Below are positions 1 through 7,800 of a DNA stretch of 13,561 bases, in pieces. The stretch is taken from assembly GCA_002422745.1 (NCBI GenBank), contig DITH01000057.1:1-13561 (forward strand), in the 5' to 3' direction. Each line of letters begins with the position of its first letter. Within the stretch, counting starts at the first letter, position 1. The notes under the pieces are model-generated. The model was not told the origin of the DNA, ran no database searches, and worked only from the letters and a program-made list of their open reading frames with translations. Source of the stretch: Alphaproteobacteria bacterium UBA6189. GTDB taxonomy: Bacteria; Pseudomonadota; Alphaproteobacteria; Rickettsiales; UBA3002. The translations under genes were made by a program, and so were the position numbers.

Positions 1-94
1 CGATGTCCCACAGGCCGTCGGCGCGATGGTAGCCGCGGCATTCCACGGTGCGGGTGTGAAGGTGGTCACGGGGTGCGGGCGCGGAAAGCGGCAT
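1..94 (-). CDS. DUF2889 family protein, N-terminal fragment (cut by the window edge)
   Basis: Only the first 31 codons lie in the window; the gene runs off the left edge. Reading the minus strand from the ATG at 94 gives a start MPLSAPAPRDHLHTRTVECR followed by GYHRADGLWDI. This resembles the opening of DUF2889 proteins, where a short proline-rich start leads into R-x-x-H-x-R-x-V, then G-Y-x-R-x-D-G-L-W-D-I. The function of DUF2889 is not known to me. The ribosome-binding site is weak, and an earlier start is possible because the upstream 74 bases to the transporter stop are not otherwise assigned. Codons end almost only in G or C, as in the rest of 1-1800. The call rests on pattern memory over a short stretch, hence moderate confidence. 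Confidence 0.55.
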   Translation of the reverse strand, partial: MPLSAPAPRDHLHTRTVECRGYHRADGLWDI

Positions 95-168
95 GGGGCA
101 GGGTCCGGAAGCGGGGCGGCCGCATGCATATGGGGACGGCCCATGTTGCGGCGCAGCGAAGAATCGAC

Positions 169-1476
169 CTAAGACGAAGCGTCGCCGGCCGTCAATGGTC
201 CGGGCGCGGCGGGCGGGGTCACCCGCAGGGTGGTGATCTGGTTGCGCTGGCGGCGCAGGATCTCGAAGCGAAAGCCGTGAAACGCGAAGACCTGCCCCGG
301 ATGCGGGATCATCCGGGCCTCGTTGAGGACCAGGCCGGCGATGGTGGAGGCGTTCTCGTCCGGCAGGTGCCAGTCGAGCTCGCGGGCGAGGTCGCGCAGG
401 GTGACGGTGCCGGCGACGATGTAGGACCCGTCCGGCTGCGGCCGCACTCCCTGCAGGACCACGTCGTGCTCGTCGTCGATGTTGCCGACGATCTCCTCCA
501 GGATGTCCTCCAGGGTGACGATCCCGCGCAGCGAGCCGTATTCGTCGATGACGATGGCGAAATGCTCGCGCCGCCGGCGGAACGCCTCCAGCTGCGCCAG
601 CAGGGTCGTCGTCTCGGGAATGAACCATGGCTGCGCCGCGATGCCGGAGATGTCGACGCGGTCGACCTTTCCCTCCTGGGCCTTGAGCGCCCGCAGCAGG
701 GCCTTCGCGTGCAGGACGCCGATGATGTTGTCGGCCGTGCCGCGCCAGAGCGGGATCCGGGTGAAGGGGCTGGCCAGGATCGCGTCCACCAGCCGTTCCG
801 ACGGCTGGTCGGCGTCGAGCGTCGTCACGCTGCGCCGGTGGATCATGATCTCGGACACCGCCACGTCGTCCAGCTCCAGGATGGAGCGCAGCATGGCGCG
901 TTCTCGCTTGGCTTCCTTCGGCCCGTCGTCGTCGCGCCCGTGCAGCTCGATGGCGCCGCGCAACTCCTCGACCGAGACGCCGACGCCCGATCCCTTGGGA
1001 ACATGGATCCCGAACAGGCCGAGGGCGGCGTTCACCACGAACTGCACCGTCTGGGTCACCGGCGAGAACAGCCGCACGATCCGGCGGATCAGCGGCGCCA
1101 CCGCCATGGCGGCCTTGTCCGGATGATGGATCGCATAGGTCTTCGGCAGGATCTCGCCGAACACCAGGACCAGCATCGTCATCGCGAAGGCGGCGTAGGC
1201 CACGCCGCGTTCGCCGAACAGCCCGACCAGCACCCCGGTCGCCAGCGACGAGGCCGTGATGTTGACGACGTTGTTGCCGAGCAGGATGGCGCCGATGAAG
1301 CGCTCCTTCTCGGCATGCAGCCCCTCCACCATCCGCGCCCGGCGGTTGCCCTCCTTCGCCAGCGTGTGCATCCGGGGCCGCGAGGCGGCCGTCAGCGCCG
1401 TCTCGGAGGCGGAGAAGAACGCCGAGAGGACGAGCAGGGCCAGGATGGCCAGCCCGGACAGCCACAGAGTCTCCAT
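169..1476 (-). CDS. CNNM/CorC-HlyC family membrane protein (DUF21 + CBS pair + CorC_HlyC domain)
   Basis: 435-residue inner-membrane protein of the family often annotated as hemolysin or magnesium/cobalt efflux protein; members are linked to divalent cation, chiefly Mg2+, homeostasis. Domains in order: DUF21 transmembrane domain (about 1-185) with a hydrophobic first helix, the SASETALTA motif at 22-30 and GEILPKTYA at 107-115; a CBS pair (about 205-330) with DEYG at 311-314 and TLEDILEEIVG at 321-331; and a CorC_HlyC domain (about 345-425). The start METLW at 1476 is chosen because it begins at the family's usual N terminus and has GGGAGG (complement of 1484-1489) seven bases upstream; the frame is open further upstream but overlaps aroB. 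It starts 17 bp after the aroB stop, so the two are probably co-transcribed. Only 2 of its first 72 codons end in A or T. Whether it transports ions or senses them cannot be told from sequence. Confidence 0.93.
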   Translation of the reverse strand: METLWLSGLAILALLVLSAFFSASETALTAASRPRMHTLAKEGNRRARMVEGLHAEKERFIGAILLGNNVVNITASSLATGVLVGLFGERGVAYAAFAMTMLVLVFGEILPKTYAIHHPDKAAMAVAPLIRRIVRLFSPVTQTVQFVVNAALGLFGIHVPKGSGVGVSVEELRGAIELHGRDDDGPKEAKRERAMLRSILELDDVAVSEIMIHRRSVTTLDADQPSERLVDAILASPFTRIPLWRGTADNIIGVLHAKALLRALKAQEGKVDRVDISGIAAQPWFIPETTTLLAQLEAFRRRREHFAIVIDEYGSLRGIVTLEDILEEIVGNIDDEHDVVLQGVRPQPDGSYIVAGTVTLRDLARELDWHLPDENASTIAGLVLNEARMIPHPGQVFAFHGFRFEILRRQRNQITTLRVTPPAAPGPLTAGDASS

Positions 1477-1483
1477 GGTCGGG

Positions 1484-1489
1484 CCTCCC
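1484..1489 (-). promoter_or_regulatory. Shine-Dalgarno site of the CNNM/CorC-HlyC gene
   Basis: On the minus strand GGGAGG lies 7 bases before the ATG at 1476, within the 17-bp gap after the aroB stop. It decides the start: longer in-frame starts lie inside aroB and would remove the natural first transmembrane helix from the N terminus. Confidence 0.7.
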
Positions 1490-1493
1490 GCCT

Positions 1494-2600
1494 TCAGGCG
1501 GCGATGGCGTCGGCCAGCAGGGCTGCGACCTCGCCGATCGCGGTTTCGCGCGCGACGAATGCCTGGCCGATGCCGCGGACGAGGATGAAGGTGATGCGGC
1601 CGTCCTTGGCCTTCTTGTCCCGGGCCATGTGGGTGATCAGCCGTTCGGCCGTCCAGTGGCCGGCGCGAATGCCGCGGATGTCGGTCGGCAGGCCGACGGC
1701 GGCGAAGTGCCGGCGGACCCGGGTCGCGTCCTGGCCCGGGCACAGGCCAAGGCGGACCGACAGGTCGAAGGCCATGATGGTGCCGATCGCCACCGCCTCG
1801 CCATGCAGCAACGTGCTGCCATAGCCTGTTTCGGCTTCCAGCGCATGACCGAACGTATGACCGAAATTAAGCAGCGCCCGCGCCGCGGATTCTTTTTCGT
1901 CCGCGCCGACAACAGCCGCTTTCATGCGGCAGGACGCCACCACCGCTTCTTGCAAGGCGGCCGAATCACCCGCGAGAATGGCTTCCCCGTGCGCCAGACA
2001 CCAGCGGTAAAAATCCCCATCCATGATTAGCCCGTACTTAATGATCTCGGCATAGCCGCAACGCCGCTCGCGTAGCGGCAAGGTCGCCAGGGTAGCCGTA
2101 TCGGCCAACACCAGTTGCGGCTGGTAGAAGCTGCCGATCAGATTTTTTCCCGCCCGGGCGTTCACGGCCGTTTTGCCGCCCACCGAGCTGTCGACCTGCG
2201 CTAGCAGGCTGGTGGGAATTTGCACAAACGGCACGCCGCGCAACAAAATACTGGCGGCAAATCCGGCAAGGTCGCCTACTACGCCGCCGCCTAGCGCGAT
2301 AATGGTGGTTTTGCGATCTGGTGTGAGGGCCAGCAATTGTTCCAGCACACGTTCAAGCGTGGCAAAGCTCTTGCTGCCTTCACCCGCAGGCACCGTAATG
2401 GTTGCCAGTTGCATGTCGGGTAGAGCTTGGGCCAGTTGGCCGGCGTAAAGTGCGCCGACATGATCATCCGTCACGATAATTGCCCGTTGGCCCGGCACAC
2501 GCGAACGCAGATACTCGGCTGCCTTGGAAAGCACCCCGTCGCCGACCACGATGTCGTAGCTTCGCGGACCTAATTCCATCCGTAATATCTGCGCGCTCAT
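1494..2600 (-). CDS. aroB: 3-dehydroquinate synthase
   Basis: Cytosolic NAD- and zinc-dependent enzyme converting DAHP to 3-dehydroquinate, step 2 of the shikimate pathway. The 368-residue length is normal. Visible motifs: NAD-binding GGGVVGDLAGF at 104-114, the PTSLLAQVDSSVGGKTAVN block at 129-147, zinc ligand E185 in YAEIIKYG, histidines in NFGHTFGHALE (H248, H252), and H266 in LHGEAVAIG. The start at 2600 has GGAAGG (complement of 2607-2612) six bases upstream and overlaps the aroK stop by four bases (ATGA), which suggests translational coupling. Oddity: codon use changes abruptly at about codon 267. In the 40 codons before it 17 end in A or T; in the 59 after it only 3 do. The protein reads through as a full-length AroB, but its last third carries the composition of the high-GC left end. 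It is either a recombinant gene or an assembly joint. Confidence 0.96.
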   Translation of the reverse strand: MSAQILRMELGPRSYDIVVGDGVLSKAAEYLRSRVPGQRAIIVTDDHVGALYAGQLAQALPDMQLATITVPAGEGSKSFATLERVLEQLLALTPDRKTTIIALGGGVVGDLAGFAASILLRGVPFVQIPTSLLAQVDSSVGGKTAVNARAGKNLIGSFYQPQLVLADTATLATLPLRERRCGYAEIIKYGLIMDGDFYRWCLAHGEAILAGDSAALQEAVVASCRMKAAVVGADEKESAARALLNFGHTFGHALEAETGYGSTLLHGEAVAIGTIMAFDLSVRLGLCPGQDATRVRRHFAAVGLPTDIRGIRAGHWTAERLITHMARDKKAKDGRITFILVRGIGQAFVARETAIGEVAALLADAIAA

Positions 2601-3184
2601 CCGTTGCCTTCCAACATTGCGACAATCTGTTCGACCACGCTTTCATGCGCGCCTTTGCCCGAATCGACGACCAACCCGGCCTGCGCATACACGGGGTAGC
2701 GTTCCGTCATCAAGCGCGACATGATGGCACGTTTGTCACCCTTCTCCAACAGCGGGCGGTGGCCGCGTTTGCTCACCCGCTCGAGTAAAACCTCAAGCTC
2801 GGCGCGCAGCCAGATCGATGTCGCCGCCTGGCGGATCATGGTCTGCACTTCCGGCTGCATCCAGGCACCGCCACCCGTGGCCACTACTACTTGCTTCTCT
2901 TTCATCAGGCGCGCGATGACACGTTTTTCCAAATCGCGGAAAATTGCTTCGCCATGCACGGCAAAAATATCCGAAATACTACAGCCCGCAGCGGCTTCAA
3001 TTTCCTCGTCGGAATCCACGAAGCGCCAGCCGATCTGCTTTGCCAGGCGCCGCCCGATGGTCGATTTCCCGGCGCCCATCAGCCCGATCAAAACCACGGG
3101 TTTTTCCCGCCAGTCACCCGTGCAATCGGGCGACACTGTCGTTCTATCCGATCCTGTTATTCCAGAAAGTTGCATGGGCGGCAT
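2597..3184 (-). CDS. aroK: Shikimate kinase
   Basis: Cytosolic NMP-kinase-fold enzyme that phosphorylates shikimate with ATP (step 5 of the shikimate pathway). At 195 residues it is slightly longer than typical (about 170-180) because of a variable N-terminal extension of some 27 residues. Visible: Walker A GLMGAGKST at 34-42, shikimate-binding D57-S-D59, F82-R83-x-x-E86, GGG at 104-106, lid arginine in RGHRPLL (140-146) and R162 in TERYPVY. The ATG at 3184 is the first start in frame; an ATG three codons on and a GTG at codon 17 are alternatives and would shorten the unconserved N terminus. It overlaps aroB by four bases and is transcribed away from the acidic small protein gene, from the 79-bp intergenic region. 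Confidence 0.95.
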   Translation of the reverse strand: MPPMQLSGITGSDRTTVSPDCTGDWREKPVVLIGLMGAGKSTIGRRLAKQIGWRFVDSDEEIEAAAGCSISDIFAVHGEAIFRDLEKRVIARLMKEKQVVVATGGGAWMQPEVQTMIRQAATSIWLRAELEVLLERVSKRGHRPLLEKGDKRAIMSRLMTERYPVYAQAGLVVDSGKGAHESVVEQIVAMLEGNG

Positions 3185-3194
3185 TGACTCTTTT

Positions 3195-3237
3195 GAATTT
3201 AAGTAGCAGATAGATACCGGCTTTACTGCTTAAGTTC
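3195..3237. repeat. Imperfect inverted repeat in the divergent aroK / small-protein intergenic region
   Basis: The left arm GAATTTAAGTAGCAG (3195-3209) faces CTGCTTAAGTTC (3226-3237). The reverse complement of the right arm is GAACTTAAGCAG, so the arms match apart from one substitution and a two-base or three-base bulge. A 16-base spacer separates them. It sits between two divergent genes, over the candidate aroK promoter. It could be an operator or a 5'-UTR hairpin for the plus-strand gene; neither is shown. Confidence 0.35.
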
Positions 3238-3239
3238 AA
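3211..3239 (-). promoter_or_regulatory. Candidate promoter for aroK-aroB
   Basis: On the minus strand TTGAAC (complement of 3234-3239) and TATCTA (complement of 3211-3216) are separated by exactly 17 bases. They match the -35 consensus at 4 of 6 and the -10 at 3 of 6, and would start transcription about 20 bases before the aroK ATG. The match is weak and rests on spacing and position only. Confidence 0.3.
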
Positions 3240-3252
3240 CTTCAACCCAAAC

Positions 3253-3259
3253 GAGAGGG
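3253..3259 (+). promoter_or_regulatory. Shine-Dalgarno site of the small acidic protein gene
   Basis: GAGAGGG lies four bases before the ATG at 3264. It supports translation of the otherwise unrecognised small gene from that start. Confidence 0.6.
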
Positions 3260-3263
3260 TTTT

Positions 3264-3668
3264 ATGGCTAACCAACAAGAGAAGAACAAAAACCTTATTA
3301 TCATCCTCGCTGCTGTGGCCATTGTGGCCGTGGTAGTGATTGCGATGACTGCCGGTGGCGATGCCACCAACGAGCTGGTAAGCGAAGAAGTACCGGCGTC
3401 GGAAACCATCAACAACGCGGCGGCTGATCTTGAAGCCGGCGCTGAAGAGCTGGCCGACGATACCGCTGCCGCCATGGATAATGCTGGCAACGCGATCGAA
3501 AACGCCGTGGATGATGCCGGTAACGCGATCGATAACGCCGTTACCACCGACGAAGAAGAAGCGGGCATGGACGACGAGACCATGACCGAAGAAGACGCGC
3601 CGATGGAAGAAACCGCACCTGTTGCGGAAGAGACCACCCCGGCTGTGGAAAACACCACGGCTGAGTAG
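3264..3668 (+). CDS. Small membrane-anchored acidic protein with 11-residue repeats, unknown function
   Basis: I do not recognise this 134-residue protein. It begins with a short basic, polar stretch (MANQQEKNKN), then one hydrophobic segment at about 11-30, then a tail very rich in Ala, Asp, Glu and Asn with no cysteine. The charge pattern suggests a single N-terminal anchor with the acidic tail outside the cytoplasm. Residues 72-82 and 83-93 are two copies of an 11-residue unit, DNAGNAIENAV and DDAGNAIDNAV. The periodicity fits an amphipathic helix like those of LEA-type or apolipoprotein-type proteins; that is an analogy, not an assignment. After the repeats the tail is a disordered run of Glu, Asp, Thr and Pro. 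Coding is supported by the Shine-Dalgarno site and by codon use like the neighbours. It ends 19 bp before the xerD start, so the two probably share a transcript. Confidence 0.75.
   Translation: MANQQEKNKNLIIILAAVAIVAVVVIAMTAGGDATNELVSEEVPASETINNAAADLEAGAEELADDTAAAMDNAGNAIENAVDDAGNAIDNAVTTDEEEAGMDDETMTEEDAPMEETAPVAEETTPAVENTTAE
3477..3542 (+). repeat. Tandem 33-bp repeat coding for the 11-residue units
   Basis: Two adjacent 33-base units (3477-3509 and 3510-3542) differ at 5 positions. Two of the differences are amino-acid changes (N/D and E/D) and the other three are silent. This is consistent with a duplication kept under selection for the helix pattern. Confidence 0.7.
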
Positions 3669-3687
3669 TCCGCGCGTGAGCGACGCT

Positions 3688-4629
3688 ATGCACGCCACCC
3701 CTGCCAACTGGCTCGGGTGGCGTGATGCGTTTTTGGAGATGCTTATCGCCAGCCGCGGGGCGTCCGCCGCCACGGCAAGCTCCTACAAAACCGACCTGAC
3801 CGATTTTTTTGCCTTCGCCACCAAACGCCAGCTGGCGATGGAATCCCTCACCCATGTGGAGGTTGCCGCCTATCTGGCCCAGCTGAGTGAACGCGGCATG
3901 AGCACCGCCACGCTGGCGCGCCGCCGCTCGGCACTCAGCCAATGGTTCACCTTTCTCATCAGCGACCGGGTACGGGCCGAGAATCCCGTTTTACTGGTTA
4001 GCGCGCCGCGCCGGGGCCGCCCACTACCCAAAGTGCTCAGCCGCGACGAAGTCCAGGCGCTGGTCGATACTGCGCGGGCCGATAGTTCGCTCGAAGGCGT
4101 TCGCCTCAACTGCATGATGGAACTGCTCTACGCATCCGGCATGCGGGTGAGCGAGCTGGTCACTTTAAGCACCACTCATTTGCAACGCGACCCAAAACAG
4201 CGCAGCAAGCTGGCGCCCTATTTCATGGTGCGCGGCAAAGGCGGCAAAGAACGTCTGGTGCCCTTGCATCATGGCGCGATCGAAGCGCTGCAGCGCTACC
4301 TGCCGTTGCGCGAGCAATTTCTTCCCACCCCGCTCGATTTACCCTGGCTGTTTCCCTCGCACAGCAAAACCGGCCACCTGACACGGCAGCGCTTTGGCCA
4401 GTTACTGAAAGCACTCTGCATCCGCGCCGGCCTCGACCCCGCCCGCTGCTCGCCGCACACACTGCGCCATAGTTTCGCCACACACCTTCTGGAAGGCGGG
4501 GCCGATCTGCGCGTCATTCAGGAATTACTTGGCCACGCCGATATCGGCACGACGCAAATCTACACCCATGTCACCGACCAACGGCTCAGCCAGGTGGTGA
4601 GCACCCATCATCCATTATCCAAAAAATAA
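3688..4629 (+). CDS. xerD: Site-specific tyrosine recombinase XerD
   Basis: Cytosolic recombinase that, with XerC and FtsK, resolves chromosome dimers at dif. The 313-residue protein has an N-terminal SAM-like core-binding domain (about 8-95) and a catalytic domain (about 115-300). The full catalytic set is visible: R153 in GMRVSEL, K184 in RGKGGKERLVPL, H257 and R260 in HTLRHSFATHLL, H283 in LLGHADI, and Y292 in TTQIYTHV. The wording of the C-terminal block, with GADLRVIQELLGHADIGTTQ, is XerD-like rather than XerC-like. The ATG at 3688 is preferred; an in-frame GTG at 3676 would add four residues, and longer versions run into the preceding gene. No strong ribosome-binding site is visible, so it may depend on translation of the upstream acidic protein gene 19 bp away. 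It converges on the minus-strand nrdJ-family region. Confidence 0.93.
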   Translation: MHATPANWLGWRDAFLEMLIASRGASAATASSYKTDLTDFFAFATKRQLAMESLTHVEVAAYLAQLSERGMSTATLARRRSALSQWFTFLISDRVRAENPVLLVSAPRRGRPLPKVLSRDEVQALVDTARADSSLEGVRLNCMMELLYASGMRVSELVTLSTTHLQRDPKQRSKLAPYFMVRGKGGKERLVPLHHGAIEALQRYLPLREQFLPTPLDLPWLFPSHSKTGHLTRQRFGQLLKALCIRAGLDPARCSPHTLRHSFATHLLEGGADLRVIQELLGHADIGTTQIYTHVTDQRLSQVVSTHHPLSKK

Positions 4630-4631
4630 GC

Positions 4632-4787
4632 TTAGCGTTGCGGTTGCGGCGTTTTTAACGCCTCGGCATTCAGCACCCCTCCCAGCGCAACGGTGCTGCT
4701 GGCAAAGCCTAAAGGCGCGCGGGGCTCGGGGGCGTGGTTCATAGGTAATTCGTAACCGCACTTACGCGCCTGCGCAAGCATCACCAT
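4632..4787 (-). CDS. Possible 51-residue ORF downstream of the nrdJ-family gene
   Basis: An ATG at 4787 opens a frame of 51 codons ending in TAA at 4632-4634, starting 16 bp after the stop of the nrdJ-family gene. It lies in the otherwise empty convergent gap with xerD. The product (start MVMLAQARKCGYELP, end ALKTPQPQR) has no domain I recognise, no membrane segment and one cysteine. Codon choice looks plausible for this genome, but no clear Shine-Dalgarno sequence precedes the ATG. It may be a real small gene, or decayed sequence from the missing tail of the RNR homologue: the stretch ARKCGYE faintly recalls the A-R-x-x-G-Y-E lead-in to the C-terminal cysteine domain of NrdJ. I regard it as tentative. 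Confidence 0.3.
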   Translation of the reverse strand: MVMLAQARKCGYELPMNHAPEPRAPLGFASSTVALGGVLNAEALKTPQPQR

Positions 4788-4803
4788 GCGAGCTTACAAT
4801 AAA

Positions 4804-7800
4804 TTAACCGGCCGACTTCACCAGCATCAGCGATGCGGGCGGGGCCAACGCTTCCTGCAGATAGGCCGCCCCCACTTCGCGGAACACGTAATCAAGCAGC
4901 GACGCCGCTTCTTCCATGACGTTCGACCCCTCCACCTTGCCGCAGGGCGAGAATTGCTGGCGGGTGAATACATCGATAAACGCGGGCAACGGCACCCCAT
5001 ATTGCAGCGCTACCGAGATGGCCCGCGCGAACTGGTCGACCAGCGCGCGGTAGGATTCCGCCTCGCCGGGCATATCGAGGAAAATCTCGCCCAGCGTGCC
5101 ATCCTCATATTCCCCGGTACGCAGATACACTGTATGTCCGCCAATACTGGCCTTTTGCGTAAAGCCATTACGCCGCAGCGGCAACTCGCGCCGTACCTGC
5201 GTAAACTGCGCTACCAACGCCGCCGCCACTTTACTGACCGATCCCGCAATGCTTGCTTTGGCTTCGCGGAATACCAGCGCATCCTCCTCGGAATCGTCCT
5301 CCTGCAGCCAGACATCCAGCGCGCCTTCATCGTATAAGGCGGTGCCTTCGCGTTTCAAACTCAGCGATTTCAGCCCGGCGCGCCACGCTTCCTCAATCAG
5401 CTGCTTGCAGTTTTCTAGCGAGGTGCCGTGCGGCAGTTGCACCACATGCGCAATCCCTCCCGTAAGGAACTGTTGTGCCGCCGCCAGCAACGCAATCTGC
5501 GCGGCAGCGCTCGGCCGTTGCTCGCTATCACCGGCCAGGAATACCGCCGCATCTTCTTCCCGCAAATGCGGCGCGCCATCCAGGCTGCGCGCGCCACACG
5601 CATAGGCATCCGCCTCGGCGATTTCCTCGGCGCTAAAGCCCAGATATTCCAGTACCGCAAACGAAGCGTCATGCACGGCGCCTGCGGGAAGCTGCAGCAC
5701 GTTGTGGCAAAAGCGTTCACCCAGCACAAACGGGTCGAACGCCGCATGAATATCCACCGCGTTGCCCAACGCTTCCTCGACCGCTTGCAGTTGCTCGGGT
5801 CGGAACCCGTGCGCGATCAACGCCGCATGCGAAATGGATGGTGCCTGTTTCAGGCTGCGCTGGCCACACACATAGCGGGTCATCTCTTCGATTTGCGCCT
5901 GACTGTAGCCGAGCGATGCCAGGCCGTAGGCCACGTTGCTGCTCAATTGCTTGCGCAGCCCGCCGTGCGGCAGCGGCTGGTAACGCACCAGGCTGGCCAT
6001 TGGGCTTAAGCCGAGCGTTTCGCAATCCATAACGCGGGCGATGGTCGATGTCGGCGGCACGCAGGAAAGCTGCGCATTGCGCATACCGTACGCCTCCGCC
6101 TTAATATAGGCCATTTCCCACACGCGCTTCAACGCATCGGCTAGCTCGGGTTGCGGCAAAGCTTCCAGGCTGGTGAATGCCACAGCCTCCGCCTTATCGC
6201 CCTGCAGCACCAGCTCCCGCCGCGCGGCAATTAACTTTAAATAGGCCGTACGATTTTTGCCGTATTCGACGAACTCACCCAGTTCCTTGGCCAGCTCGGC
6301 AGACACCAGCGCCGCCTCTCCGGTCAGCAGTCCGCACACGGCGGCGGCGGTGGCGCGCGCTTCATCGCTATCGTAGGCATAGCCCATCCGCATCAGCAGC
6401 GCCGCCATATTCGCTATCCCCAACCCGATTGGACGGGTATCCAGCGTACGGCGGGCCATGGCGCGCGACGGGTACTGCGCCATACTTACCGATATATCAA
6501 GCATTAAGGTCGAACACTTCACCACATGCGCGAACAGGTCGAGATCCAAAAAGCCGCGCGCATCGGCACAGGCCAGCACGTTCACCGCCGCCAACGGACA
6601 TGCTGTATCGTCGAGAAAAAGATACTCCGACGCCGGGGTCGACGCCCGCACCCGGTCCGTCTCCGGACAGGTATGGTTGCGGCTGATCGTATCGCTGAAC
6701 TGAATGGTCGGCTCGCCTGTCGCCCATACAGCATGGGCCAGATCGTCAAACAGCTCGGCCGCACTCATCTGCTTGGCCACGCCACCATCCGTCCGCCGCC
6801 GCAGGGCGAATTTTTCTTTATCCGCCGCCGCCTGCATAAAACGATGGGTCACGCGCACCGCTTGCTTCGTCTGGTGCGCACCGACGGTAAAGAATACGTC
6901 CGATCCCTCCTCGGCCGTGTAGAGCGGAATATGCAATTCACGGTAGCCTTGCTTGGCGTAGGCTATCACCCGCTCGATCGCCGCGCCGGGAATCATCGCC
7001 CGCTGCGCCCGGCTAATCGCCTGCTTCAAGGCCGGGTTCTGCGACGGGGCATACCGCCCTTCCCCTTGCATATGCTGCATCGCCGCCATCACGCCGGTTA
7101 AATGCTGGCGCATCACCCGCGCCCCGGTAATCAACGCCGCAGCCTTATATTGTTCCTCACCCTTCCAGCGAATGAAGGAAAGCACATCGGGATGGTCGAT
7201 ATCCACCACCACCATTTTCCCCGCCTGGCGTGGCAGCCCGCCGGCGTGAATCGCCCCGGCCGCCTTATCGCCGACGGCCAAAAACCGCATCAGCCCAAGG
7301 GCGCTGGCACCGCTCGATAATTCTTCGCCCGCCCCGCGAATGGACGACAGGTTCGCCCCCGCACCCGAACCGTATTTGAAAACCCGCGCCTCACGCTCGT
7401 ACAGATGCATGATGCCGCCCTCATTAACCAATTCGTCCTTCACGCCATGCAAGAAACAGGCATGCAGCTGCGGCCGCTCATAGGCATTGTTGGAAGCTTT
7501 AAGCCGCCCGGTTTCAATATCGCCGAAGAAATGCCCCTGCGCCGGCCCCGCCATACCATACGCCCAGAACAGGCCGGTATTGAACCATTGCGGCGAGTTC
7601 GGCGCCATCACCTGACGTGCCAGCATCGCGGCCATTTCGTCGTGAAAGGCGCGGGCATCCTGCTCGTGATCGAAATAACCGGCCTTCACGCCCCAATAGG
7701 TCCATGCTCCGGCGAGGCGCAAAAACACCTGCCGGGCACTGGTTTCATGCGTGGTGCGCTTCTCCGGTGCCAGGGCCTGCATGGCCGCGGTATCCGGCAC

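Noticed and set aside
73..1824. 583-codon plus-strand open frame across the transporter and the end of aroB
   Set aside because: It is antisense to well-recognised genes, is Arg/Gly/His/Gln-rich with no domain, and is open only because very high GC removes stop codons.
4648..4662. GGCGTTTTTAACGCC hairpin as xerD terminator
   Set aside because: The stem is six pairs with a three-base loop and no following T-run on either strand, so it does not meet the pattern of an intrinsic terminator.
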